This document shows, one piece after another, positions 17,450 through 25,051 of a stretch of DNA of 50,155 nucleotides (within the stretch, counting starts at the first letter, position 1; the number at the start of each line of letters is the position of its first letter). The stretch is taken from IMG/VR virus record IMGVR_UViG_3300025012_000131, positions 1 to 50,155 of that record. One strand, written 5' to 3'. This stretch comes from a virus. The notes under the pieces were generated by a model that was not told the DNA's origin, did no database searches, and saw only the letters and a program-made list of their open reading frames with translations. Both the position numbers and the translations under genes were made by a program.

Positions 17450-17935
17450 TCATACCAACTCATTTGCTATGTATTTGTCACCTATATCACCTTTGTCCTT
17501 ATCTATCTCTCTAATCATACTCATCTCCTTATACTTCTTCCTAATCTCTCTCAACATTCTCCTGCTAGAACAACTACCACCCTTCTTTATGTCCTTCACA
17601 ACAACAAAACTATCCCTACTACCACAACCCAAATCTCTACCTCTTACAAATGATTCTATCATATCCTCACGACTCTCAAATTCTTCAACCATCCAATCTA
17701 AATCAAACCCTGCCAATAAATTAATTTCCCTTAACTCACTAATCACATTCTGTAACTCTAAATTAATCTTACCACAATTACCACATTCGCACTCGAACTC
17801 GAACCAACTAAAAGGATAAAAAGTCGAGTAATAACTCCACTTGTGATCTCCTCTTCCATTTTCTGCGTTGGAGAAAATATTAAGTTTACCACCATAATGA
17901 TTATTAGAATCTTTAATACAGTATGCTTTAGTCAT
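17450..17935 (-). CDS. Hypothetical cysteine-rich protein
   Basis: 161 residues, no family recognised. CECGNCGK near residue 50 and further cysteines (LGCGSRDS, GGSCSSRR) suggest a metal site. The C-terminal third is highly charged and helical. It follows a near-perfect promoter (TTGACA, 17, TATAAT) and a leader that resembles that of the 157-residue gene at 12588. It lies beside a Cro-like regulator, as that gene does, which suggests a role in the lysogenic programme, but that is context only. Confidence 0.7.
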   Translation of the reverse strand: MTKAYCIKDSNNHYGGKLNIFSNAENGRGDHKWSYYSTFYPFSWFEFECECGNCGKINLELQNVISELREINLLAGFDLDWMVEEFESREDMIESFVRGRDLGCGSRDSFVVVKDIKKGGSCSSRRMLREIRKKYKEMSMIREIDKDKGDIGDKYIANELV

Positions 17936-18000
17936 GTTATGTATCTCCTCTACTCTAATATTTGTTAAGGCCGATTGATTATCAACCTCTCTTAATAAAT
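17936..18000 (-). promoter_or_regulatory. Conserved 5' leader motif, copy 2
   Basis: Contains a TTGATAATCAA palindrome, then CTTAACAAATATTAGAG and the AGAGGAG ribosome site, the same order as upstream of the gene at 12588. Confidence 0.5.
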
Positions 18001-18029
18001 ATTATAGAGGATTCTAATTAAAGTGTCAA
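18001..18029 (-). promoter_or_regulatory. Consensus sigma-A promoter
   Basis: -35 TTGACA at 18024-18029, 17-nt spacer, -10 TATAAT at 18001-18006, reading into the 161-residue gene. Both hexamers are perfect, so strong unless repressed. Confidence 0.88.
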
Positions 18030-18067
18030 GTGATTTATGAATAAATTACTAACAATATTCTTAACTA

Positions 18068-18292
18068 TTAATCATTTATAACTTCGTACTTTACTAAATC
18101 ATCAAGAGAACAATTAAGAAAAATGGCAAACCTTATATACATGTAAATCATCATATCCTCGGCTTGAAATATCTGGTACATCCTAGAGGGGGAAATCCCA
18201 ACTTTATTTGCAATAAATTTCTTTGTAGCTCCTGTTCTTTTTTGATATTCATTTACTCTTTGTTCTATGTTGTTGGTAATCTTAATTTGCAT
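18068..18292 (-). CDS. Cro/CI-type helix-turn-helix regulator (paralogue of 12734-12970)
   Basis: 74 residues. TKKFIANKVGISPSRMYQIF is the XRE-type helix-turn-helix core and IRFAIFLNCSLDDLVKYE the closing helices; residue-by-residue similarity to the 78-residue regulator at 12734 is obvious along the full length. ATG 18292 follows GGAGTGATATCA; an upstream in-frame ATG at 18310 overlaps poorly with any ribosome site. It diverges from the plus-strand antirepressor gene at 18631, with back-to-back promoters between them, the layout of a lysis/lysogeny or immunity switch. It lacks a C-terminal cleavage domain, so release would need antirepressor action rather than self-cleavage. Confidence 0.88.
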   Translation of the reverse strand: MQIKITNNIEQRVNEYQKRTGATKKFIANKVGISPSRMYQIFQAEDMMIYMYIRFAIFLNCSLDDLVKYEVIND

Positions 18293-18393
18293 TGATATCA
18301 CTCCATTCAATAATACTATTCCATCATTTCTATTATACTATAACCAATATCTGAACAAAAGGTATATAGCAATATGAATTTTATGTTAATAGC

Positions 18394-18423
18394 ATCATAT
18401 CATATAGATTGGAATGTTGTCAA
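18394..18423 (-). promoter_or_regulatory. Promoter of Cro-like gene at 18068-18292
   Basis: -35 TTGACA at 18418-18423, 18-nt spacer, -10 TATGAT at 18394-18399, minus strand. Its -35 lies only 17 nt from the -35 of the opposing promoter. Confidence 0.82.
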
Positions 18424-18440
18424 TTAATTTTATTTTATAC

Positions 18441-18469
18441 TTTACAAATTAAACTTATCCATGTATAAT
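18441..18469 (+). promoter_or_regulatory. Promoter of plus-strand antirepressor
   Basis: -35 TTTACA at 18441-18446, 17-nt spacer, -10 TATAAT at 18464-18469. It leaves a leader of roughly 155 nt before the start at 18631. Confidence 0.82.
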
Positions 18470-18630
18470 GATAAAGGGAAGACAAATAGAAAATACAATA
18501 AAGAAAGGAAGTGATATTATCATTCGAGATGGGCCTTGGAATAGAGTTACATAAGGGTGAAATCCCAACAACATTGCAAGTCAAACAAACACAAAAATAA
18601 ATTAATTTAATGAAAGAAGGAATTAAAAAC

Positions 18631-19452
18631 ATGACAAACAATTTACAAGTATTTAATAATTTTGAAGGAATTAATGTAGAAATTATCACTGATGAAAATG
18701 GTAATCCTTTGTTTGAAATTTATACAACTGGTATGGCTTTAGGATATGTAAAAGAATCAAAGGGTAAAAAGTATGCACAAAAAGATAGAATTGAAAAGAT
18801 AATTGCAAATGCAGGTATATCAACAGTTGTACACGGTGTACAACAATATTTAAATGAATCAATGCTGTATGATTACATGCTAGAAGCACGTACTGAAAAA
18901 TGTAAAGCATTTAGAAAATGGGTAACAAATGTAGTTCTTCCTACTATTCAAAAGTATGGTGCTTATATGACTGAAGAAATAATTGAGAAAACGCTTACTG
19001 ATCCAGATTTTATTATACAACTAGCAACTCAGCTTAAGGATGAAAGACAAAAGAGAATGTTTGTCGAGCAACAATTAGAAGAAGCACAACCAAAACTTGA
19101 TAAATATGGAGTATTTCTTGACGCTGAAGGTACATATACATTTGAACAAGTTTCTAAAATGTTAAGCACTAGAAGCAAAGAAGAAGGGAGCAAAATTAAA
19201 GTCAATAAGAAAACTTTGCCGAGTATTCTTAGAGATTGTGGCATTATCAGCAAAAATAAAATTAAAGGTAGATATAAGAATTTACCCAATAAAGGTTTTG
19301 AAAATTACTTCAATATTTCTTGCGAAAGTGATAGGGATGATATTGATTCAGAATTAACAAGAGTTAAAACTATTGGTATTGATTATATTTATGATATTTT
19401 GTTAGATAGAAAGGAGAAAGGTAAGAATTTAGTTGTGTTGGGTAATGATTAA
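18631..19452 (+). CDS. Phage antirepressor, BRO-N plus KilAC, plus strand
   Basis: 273 residues from ATG 18631, which has GAAAGAAGGAATT upstream; an in-frame ATG at 18610 lacks a site. The N-terminal 105 residues form BRO-N (LFEIYTTGMALGYVKESKG, YDYMLEARTEKCKAFRKWV). The C-terminal part, about residues 140-265, is of KilAC/ANT type (GTYTFEQVSKML, KTLPSILRDCGIIS). Same architecture as the protein at 11364-12134. It is the only convincing plus-strand gene here and faces away from the Cro-like gene. Expected role: binding a lysogeny repressor to trigger induction. A 12-bp hairpin ends it. Confidence 0.9.
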   Translation: MTNNLQVFNNFEGINVEIITDENGNPLFEIYTTGMALGYVKESKGKKYAQKDRIEKIIANAGISTVVHGVQQYLNESMLYDYMLEARTEKCKAFRKWVTNVVLPTIQKYGAYMTEEIIEKTLTDPDFIIQLATQLKDERQKRMFVEQQLEEAQPKLDKYGVFLDAEGTYTFEQVSKMLSTRSKEEGSKIKVNKKTLPSILRDCGIISKNKIKGRYKNLPNKGFENYFNISCESDRDDIDSELTRVKTIGIDYIYDILLDRKEKGKNLVVLGND

Positions 19453-19478
19453 GCAAGAAATAAATATATTGTATTATT

Positions 19479-19509
19479 ATAGAGACTCTAAATCCACTAG
19501 AGTCTCTAT
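19479..19509 (+). terminator. Terminator after plus-strand antirepressor
   Basis: 12-bp perfect stem ATAGAGACTCTA/TAGAGTCTCTAT with a 7-nt loop, then TCTTTTG, 26 nt after the stop codon. Confidence 0.8.
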
Positions 19510-19981
19510 TCTTTTGATAATTTTATCACATAATCATCTCAAACCCTCTCTAAAAAACTCAAAATCAATCCGACCAATACAATTACACCAACAATAAATT
19601 CTGGCTCAACACAGGCGATTGTGGTGCGTGTGATTTGATTTTTGATTGATTGAGATGGGATTTTAGATTTGATATCAAATCAAGAAAAGAAAAAATAATT
19701 TAATTAAAGAATAAATCCCAAACTGAGCGATAGCGAATGTTTGGTAACAAGGGGAGAGCTACTGCACGACCATTGTCGTTCTTGTTTTGGTTTGTTATTA
19801 TGTTATGATTATATTTGTCCTACGGAACATTACGCAATTTTGGTAGTCACCAAAATTACTTCATGGATTTGATTTATTATTGTTTATATTATTGGTTTTA
19901 TTTGTTTGTTAAAGTTGACCACTTGTAGTACAACAAAGAATAGTCTAGTATATTGGCGTACTAGAATTGGGCAACTTTTTA
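19510..19981. other. 470-nt gene-free stretch with several inverted repeats
   Basis: No supportable gene. It holds a 16-bp perfect palindrome centred on GATATC (19666-19681); CCAAAC/GTTTGG (19718-19744); AACAAG/CTTGTT (19746-19786) enclosing ACGAC-CATT-GTCGT (19766 to 19779); AATTTTGGT-AGTC-ACCAAAATT (19836-19857); and AAAGTTG/CAACTTT (19911-19978) enclosing CTAGTA/TACTAG and followed on the plus strand by TTATTATTTT. This could be a structured RNA, an operator region, a replication or attachment site, or a two-way terminator between converging genes. I cannot choose among these. Confidence 0.5.
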
Positions 19982-21196
19982 TTATTTTACAAATTCATCT
20001 AATAATTCTTTAAAACTTTCTTTAGACTTCTTTTCTTTCTCATTGTGTACTTTAATCATTTGACTTTTTAAATCACCTTTATTATGATTGATTACAGTAT
20101 TTACTATATTCTTATTGTCTTCAATGTAATTATCATCCGAGCGTCTTTCAATTTTCATGTGACTGTATTTATCAGTATTGAGTTTTCCAAATATCTTAGA
20201 TCCCTCTTCAATGGCTTTATTTTTCCTTTCTTCTGCATTTAATACTAATTTGTTTGATATAATTCCATTCAAAGTAACTTTGATGTTTTGCCTTACCTCT
20301 TGTTCTAATATCCATTGACTTATTTTCTCAAATTCTAAAACCACTTTTTCATGGAATAAAACATCATAAGACTTATAATAATATCTAATATTAGAAGTCT
20401 TATTTAGTAATTCACATACCTTCTTATTAAATTCAGAATATCTATCACAAATAAAAACATCTTTCTTGCTTTCAAACCCCATTATTTCAAGTATTTTATT
20501 TTCTGCATAAAGTATTGTGTCAAGTTCTTCATCTGAAGCAGTAGTATGAGTTTCTTTGTATATTATTTCCTTATCCTCTTCGCTTCCACCAACAAAATCT
20601 AAAACACTAACTATTGTTCCATCTTCGAGAATAATATTTTGATTGAACTCAGTAAGGCCACAGGCAACAGTAGTTACTAATTTCCAGCTTACTAAACACT
20701 TACTTTCTAATGATTTAAAAGCTCTCTCAACTGTTTCATATAAATTTCTATTATTTAACATATAAAATTCTTTAACATTATCACTATCTGCATTTATATA
20801 GTCTGATAATATATCTCGATGGAATTTACCAAAACTATAGTTATCATTGATCATGTCTAAAGCACGTAACATTTTATCTCTACTTAAATATATTTTTCTT
20901 TCTTTTGTAGTTTGATATTTTTGAACAAGTAAATCTAATACCAATTGCTCAATATACTTACCATATACATTATTATTTCCTTTTGTATCTTTACGACCAT
21001 CAACTTTTTCTTTGACCTCATCATATATTTCATCAATTATAAATTTATTTCCTTGTTTATGGAATTTAATATATCTTTCTAGTTCTTTCAATTGTGATAA
21101 TTTGGCATTACCTGCTAATATTTTTTCTTTTATTAATTCACATAGTTTTCTGTAATTTGGTATTGTCATTCCTTTTTCTAATTGTTTAATGTTCAT
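19982..21196 (-). CDS. Hypothetical protein, 404 residues
   Basis: No family recognised with confidence. The protein is charged and mostly helical: an N-terminal LEKGMTIPNYRKLCELI segment, a middle part with YLSRDKMLRALDMINDNYSF, and a lysine-rich tail KEKKSKESFKELL. The mix of an early IPNYRKLC helix and long helical core is seen in phage- and plasmid-borne regulators or replication-associated proteins, but I see no catalytic motif and assign no role. It lies downstream of the integrase behind a 330-nt leader with a hairpin, a dispersed repeat and a terminator-like structure, so its expression may be controlled by attenuation. It converges on the plus-strand antirepressor. Confidence 0.7.
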   Translation of the reverse strand: MNIKQLEKGMTIPNYRKLCELIKEKILAGNAKLSQLKELERYIKFHKQGNKFIIDEIYDEVKEKVDGRKDTKGNNNVYGKYIEQLVLDLLVQKYQTTKERKIYLSRDKMLRALDMINDNYSFGKFHRDILSDYINADSDNVKEFYMLNNRNLYETVERAFKSLESKCLVSWKLVTTVACGLTEFNQNIILEDGTIVSVLDFVGGSEEDKEIIYKETHTTASDEELDTILYAENKILEIMGFESKKDVFICDRYSEFNKKVCELLNKTSNIRYYYKSYDVLFHEKVVLEFEKISQWILEQEVRQNIKVTLNGIISNKLVLNAEERKNKAIEEGSKIFGKLNTDKYSHMKIERRSDDNYIEDNKNIVNTVINHNKGDLKSQMIKVHNEKEKKSKESFKELLDEFVK

Positions 21197-21259
21197 TTTT
21201 TTAATACATCTCGCTTTCTTTTTATTTTTATTAATTTGTTTACTCGCCCATATAGGAAA

Positions 21260-21324
21260 ACTAGTAGAAACGAGATGCGAGTTATCTCTAATGAAGATTA
21301 GCTAAATCATCATCTTCTACTAGT
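21260..21324. repeat. Inverted repeat in leader of 404-residue gene
   Basis: ACTAGTAGAA at 21260-21269 and TTCTACTAGT at 21315-21324 are perfect 10-bp arms around 45 nt that contain a smaller GAAGAT/ATCTTC pair. Close to the integrase 3' side, so it could be arm sites of an attachment region or a regulatory RNA fold; not resolved. Confidence 0.45.
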
Positions 21325-21349
21325 AAATTTGTGCTTTACAACACAAAAA

Positions 21350-21475
21350 AGACATCTTTATTTAAAATGTCTTCAATCTGATGTAAAATATTAAATCGCC
21401 AGAGTTGGCGATTCTCTCAAAACCCTACCACAGACCACTTTCAGAACATTAAATATCCTATGAAAATGTCCTTTT
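21350..21475 (-). repeat. Dispersed ~110-nt repeat ending in terminator, copy A
   Basis: On the minus strand: a GGATATTTAATG-type start, TGAAAGTGG, GGTAGGGTTTTGAGA, an 8-bp AATCGCCA/TGGCGATT hairpin (21394-21413), ATATTTTACATCAGATTGAA, then a GACAT/ATGTC hairpin with TTTTTTG. Copy B at 26216-26336 shares most of these blocks in the same order and orientation. Both copies lie in front of a downstream minus-strand gene. Confidence 0.6.
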
Positions 21476-21481
21476 ATTTAG

Positions 21482-21524
21482 TGGGGGGGGTTGGGGGTAG
21501 GAGAGAGATATGGATGGGATGGGA
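21482..21524 (+). other. G-rich tract beside integrase 3' end
   Basis: Plus strand has runs of 8 G, 5 G, GG, GGG and GGG within 43 nt in an otherwise AT-rich region; the integrase mRNA therefore carries an almost G-free, C-rich tail just after its stop codon. Possible G-quadruplex on DNA or a Rho-loading (rut-like) RNA tail. Confidence 0.5.
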
Positions 21525-22532
21525 TTAAGTTGTAATTTTAATCCCGAATACTTCTTGCAATCTTTCATCTTTTTTATCTTTGAGATATCCAGAAGTCACC
21601 TCGCTTGAATCGTGATGAGCAAGTATTTTTAAATCGTCAAGCAACAGACCTTCTTTTTTCCCTAATTTTTCACACATATAATGATCTCCTGTAGAATAAT
21701 TTTCTAAAGATATATGTCTTAGGCTGTGTACGTTAAATTCAATTTTCTTTCCTTCTAATTTACTTAATAAATTACTCATTTCCACAAACCAATCATATAT
21801 TGTTCCTAAAGTTACAGGAGTTTTATTATCACCTTTACCTGTAATCCACATTTCTTTTAAATCATCTTCACCTCGTTGTTTTAAATATAATTCAACACAT
21901 TCTTTTGTTGCATCAAAATAAAGTAATGAAAATTTCTTAGCACGTTTACCAATCACTATATTTGTATGATTCCTATTTTTATCATAAAAACATTCTTTTT
22001 GTGTTTGGAATAACTCATTCTTGCGCCCTGCGGAATCATAAGCAAGCATCAAAATTGTAGCTAACATATATTTTTCTGATTTAATTAATTCATCTTTTAA
22101 ATTCATCACTTGTTCGTTTGATAAAAATACAATATCTTTAACTGGATCTTTTCTTAACCCTTTTACCTTACGGGCAGTATTATTGTCATAATCTAGATCA
22201 TCATCTTCTTCACAGTATGTTAAAAGACTCCTTAAAGCACTCATAAGTCTATTATGTCTAGCGTTTGACACTTTAAGTTCTTCTGTAATCCATAAACTAT
22301 ATCTCCTAAAATCCTTTTTATTCAATTCGAGAATATATTTATTGTTTAGCTTTCTATAGATATAGAGCATTACAATTTTCCAATCTGCGTAGTATTGAAG
22401 AATTGTACCATTAGATTTTTGGTTTTGTTTTAATTCCGCTTTATAATCTTCCATTATTTCTTTGTTTAAAGGATTGACTAACTGCCAATCCTCTTCATTA
22501 TATATTTTATTATAAACTCTTCCTCTTGCCAT
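21525..22532 (-). CDS. int: Tyrosine recombinase / phage integrase
   Basis: 335 residues. The catalytic residues of the tyrosine recombinase family are visible: Arg170 in SAGRKNEL, a lysine-rich beta turn near 197-200, His269 and Arg272 in HSLRH, His306/307 in LAHHDSS, and the nucleophile Tyr316 in SGYLKD. The N-terminal 115 residues form a helical core-binding domain (NGTILQYYADWKIVMLYIYRK). No obvious arm-binding domain. It catalyses integration and excision at attachment sites. It starts 4 nt after the stop of the upstream endonuclease gene, with AAGGAAGTG as its ribosome site inside that gene's end, so both are co-translated. The likely attachment site is nearby, but no core can be identified without the host junction. 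Confidence 0.92.
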   Translation of the reverse strand: MARGRVYNKIYNEEDWQLVNPLNKEIMEDYKAELKQNQKSNGTILQYYADWKIVMLYIYRKLNNKYILELNKKDFRRYSLWITEELKVSNARHNRLMSALRSLLTYCEEDDDLDYDNNTARKVKGLRKDPVKDIVFLSNEQVMNLKDELIKSEKYMLATILMLAYDSAGRKNELFQTQKECFYDKNRNHTNIVIGKRAKKFSLLYFDATKECVELYLKQRGEDDLKEMWITGKGDNKTPVTLGTIYDWFVEMSNLLSKLEGKKIEFNVHSLRHISLENYSTGDHYMCEKLGKKEGLLLDDLKILAHHDSSEVTSGYLKDKKDERLQEVFGIKITT

Positions 22533-22536
22533 GTAT

Positions 22537-24228
22537 TCAATTCACTTCCTTTAATAATTTTAAAATACGCAATGACTCTGCAATACTTTCTTTCGAAATA
22601 TTTTTTCTTTTTGATTGTTTTAATCCAACGATTTCTTTAAGGTAATCAATTTCATTGTTTGGAACTAATAGGTTATTATCTATTAAATGTATATAGTAGT
22701 AAAATCTTGCAATTACCATACCTCCGAGTTTTCCAGTTCCACTCTCTATTCGTTTTATTTCTATGTCATTAATGTCTAATTTTTTAATGTCTCCTCTTGA
22801 TAGAATTTTTCCATATATATTTATCATCTTATCAAACACATTAAATACCTTTTCCAAATTCCAAAAAGTATTATCTTTACCCTTTCCCGTAGACAATGTA
22901 TCATAATTACATCTATCTGAAAATTCTTTGGCAAATATCGAATAATGTTTATATCTTTTAGACACTTCATATAGTAAATTAGAATTTTTAACTCTTAAAA
23001 TTTCTGTCCTTGGCAATGTAATTCCATCTCGACTATACTGCATAATAGAATTAAATAATTCATCATTTGTTAGTTTGTAAGTAGGAATCATTTTATCTAT
23101 ATCAATTTCTTTAAATTCATAATCTAAATATTCTCTAAAAATTTCAGAAAGACTATTTTGTATTTCTAGATAAGACTGTTGGAATATAGAATATTCTATA
23201 GATATTAATCTCATATTATGTTTTTTATATAAATTGCATTTATTAATTTTGTTTATATTGTATTGAACCCCTCTTGTAGTATAATCTGTTTCAGGGTATC
23301 CCCACACTTCACAATCTATTCTTTTATTATTTTCTAATAAAAAAGTAAAATCACTTCTGTATAATCCTTCTTCCGGAAATGGTAATTGCTCTCTTAAATA
23401 TGACTTCATATTATTGTGTATTAAAAATTGAGCAACATAAAACTCATAAAGACTTCTATTTTTGAATCCGTTATCATCTATTAAATCATCTTTATCGCTA
23501 TAATTCATAATAGTTTTTATTTTTTCTATTCCACCATATAAATTTAATTGAGAAGTTGGCACATCTAATGTTTTTCTAAATTCAAATTGTGTTGGAAATC
23601 TATTGTTTATATTAATAAAACCCTCGATAATTCCTATAATCTCTTTTAAAGTTCTTCCTGATTCTCTTCTTGATTTTATTCTATAAATAGACTTTAAATC
23701 ATAACCTGCTTTTAATGCTAAACCACGAACCCCATCTTTTTCATATTTTCTTATATTCCCAGCTAATTTTTTACCATCAGGATTACTATCAACGTGGTCT
23801 AGAAAACTATGTTTGTCAATATATTTTATTAATTCATTTATTCTATTTTCTTCAATAGTCCAATATCCACTTTCTCCTTCTTTTAAAAGACCATTTTTTT
23901 GGAGATATTCTAGATACAATGTTCTTTTAAAATGATGACAATTCTCACAAGAATATTTATGTACAATATCATTTGAATAAAGGTTGTTATTATAATCTTT
24001 ATATTTTATTCTATTAGGAGTTCCACAATAATCACATTCAACCTCTACCAAACTAGGAGATGTTTTCGCCAAATCTTTAATTTTAACTAGTATTTTAGTA
24101 CCTCTTTTGTAGCTCATCTTAGTTTTATTTTTATTCAATTGTCTTGGTATATTGTATCCTAATGATTCTAGTCTTTTAATATTTTCTGGATTTAACTGCA
24201 CCTCAACCTCTGTACTTATTAATGCCAT
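22537..24228 (-). CDS. Homing-endonuclease-like protein, zinc finger plus PD-(D/E)XK-like domain
   Basis: 563 residues. Residues about 65-105 form a four-cysteine zinc finger (CDYCGTPN ... CENCHHFKR). Residues 115-250 hold two helix repeats of the homing-endonuclease-associated type (one with NRFPTQFEFRK and LNLYGGIEKI). Residues about 260-320 read SLYEFYVAQFL, YRSDFTFLL, IDCEVWGYP, a plausible E...D...ExW nuclease core of the PD-(D/E)XK/Vsr-like kind. Residues 390-440 (LTNDELFNSIMQYS, YEVSKRYKHYSIFA) match the C-terminus of the protein at 14641-16245. ATG 24228 has AAAGGCGG upstream. It is transcribed in the same unit as the integrase, 4 nt apart. A homing role is inferred. Confidence 0.65.
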   Translation of the reverse strand: MALISTEVEVQLNPENIKRLESLGYNIPRQLNKNKTKMSYKRGTKILVKIKDLAKTSPSLVEVECDYCGTPNRIKYKDYNNNLYSNDIVHKYSCENCHHFKRTLYLEYLQKNGLLKEGESGYWTIEENRINELIKYIDKHSFLDHVDSNPDGKKLAGNIRKYEKDGVRGLALKAGYDLKSIYRIKSRRESGRTLKEIIGIIEGFININNRFPTQFEFRKTLDVPTSQLNLYGGIEKIKTIMNYSDKDDLIDDNGFKNRSLYEFYVAQFLIHNNMKSYLREQLPFPEEGLYRSDFTFLLENNKRIDCEVWGYPETDYTTRGVQYNINKINKCNLYKKHNMRLISIEYSIFQQSYLEIQNSLSEIFREYLDYEFKEIDIDKMIPTYKLTNDELFNSIMQYSRDGITLPRTEILRVKNSNLLYEVSKRYKHYSIFAKEFSDRCNYDTLSTGKGKDNTFWNLEKVFNVFDKMINIYGKILSRGDIKKLDINDIEIKRIESGTGKLGGMVIARFYYYIHLIDNNLLVPNNEIDYLKEIVGLKQSKRKNISKESIAESLRILKLLKEVN

Positions 24229-24239
24229 CTTTTACAACC

Positions 24240-24375
24240 GCCTTTCGTTTATTTAATTACTGCCTTAATCCAAAAAGAAAACTAAGAGGAAAGGATAAAT
24301 TAAGGCAAATTATCCCTTATCACGTTGCAATCGCTATCCCCTTACTGTGCAATAATCAACATAATCAATCACACA
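24240..24375 (-). other. Structured leader of 563-residue gene
   Basis: No gene seen. TGCCTTAA at 24261-24268 and TTAAGGCA at 24300-24307 are perfect inverted arms; further upstream TTGCA/TGCAA and GGATAA/TTATCC pairs overlap them, so alternative folds are possible. Could be a structured 5' leader. Confidence 0.35.
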
Positions 24376-24406
24376 ACAAAAAGCACCTCAAATAAATGAA
24401 GTGCCT
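24376..24406 (-). terminator. Terminator after DUF1064 gene
   Basis: GCACTTCA/TGAGGTGC stem (8 bp with one G-T) followed by TTTTTGTTG on the minus strand, 35 nt after the stop at 24441. Confidence 0.8.
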
Positions 24407-24440
24407 GAGTTCTATAATTGATTAAATTATTTATTTTTTA

Positions 24441-24893
24441 TTATTTAACTGTTTTCAATTTATCTTCAATTAACTTCTTTGCTTTCTTTTCTTTATTCCT
24501 TTTTGCTCTTGCTTGCTCAATAATTTTATACTCTTGCCACCCATTATCAATTTTTGAATACCCAATCCAGCGATAATCAATTTCAGGATATCTATAATGA
24601 AACATCTTTTTCTTTAATTTAGCTGTAGCATCAGCCTGACCCTTAACATCCCAAACAATCACAGAATTATCTGCGTAAGTCAAAACATAGTCAGCAACAT
24701 ATTTTATAGAAAGAATATTTTCATCTTTATATTTACATTTAGGCTGTAACTCATATTTTACCTGTCTTTTGTAGTCTTTTATTGTTCCATCTTCTAATCC
24801 AATTTCTACTATTTCCCTGAAATATTTAAGCTCAAGCTCGCTGTCATATTGAATTCCTTTATATGTACGCTTTAACTTTCCTTCTTCCGACAA
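24441..24893 (-). CDS. DUF1064-type phage nuclease-like protein
   Basis: 150 residues from TTG 24893. The segment YKGIQYDSELELKYF, then SIKYVADYVLTYADN and VIVWDVKG...TAKLKKKMFHYRYP is the signature of the DUF1064 family, whose E...D...xVK residues form a PD-(D/E)XK-type core and which is grouped with phage Holliday-junction-type nucleases. The TTG has no ribosome site, but the same frame continues 14 codons upstream without a stop, reading KITKKKYSKFHVN, and TTGGAGATG stands before a rare ATT codon at 24935. ATG at this site reads only MN-stop; one T fewer would give a normal start. Either a non-standard start, or a 1-nt change at the 5' end. Confidence 0.75.
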   Translation of the reverse strand: MSEEGKLKRTYKGIQYDSELELKYFREIVEIGLEDGTIKDYKRQVKYELQPKCKYKDENILSIKYVADYVLTYADNSVIVWDVKGQADATAKLKKKMFHYRYPEIDYRWIGYSKIDNGWQEYKIIEQARAKRNKEKKAKKLIEDKLKTVK

Positions 24894-24959
24894 ATTAACA
24901 TGGAATTTGCTATATTTTTTCTTTGTTATTTTAATTCATCTCCAATATCCTAATATCGA

Positions 24960-24993
24960 AACAAAGACATCACAATAAAGCAATGTCTTTGTT
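24960..24993. terminator. Hairpin after ORF6N gene
   Basis: AACAAAGACAT (24960-24970) and ATGTCTTTGTT (24983-24993), 11-bp perfect stem, 12-nt loop, between two minus-strand genes. U-tail is better on the plus strand. Confidence 0.65.
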
Positions 24994-25051
24994 ATATTTT
25001 TATTTATTTAATTTATTATTTATGTCTTTAAGCAAACATACCTCAACAAAC

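Noticed and set aside
17469-17819. Plus-strand 116-codon frame
   Set aside because: Antisense of the 161-residue gene, serine/leucine-rich, no ribosome site.
18435-18910. Minus-strand frames opposite the plus-strand antirepressor
   Set aside because: The plus-strand frame has a promoter, ribosome site and BRO-N domain; the opposite frames are hydrophobic shadows.
21482-21497. Phase-variable coding homopolymer
   Set aside because: The G run lies outside any gene, past the integrase stop codon, so it cannot switch a reading frame.
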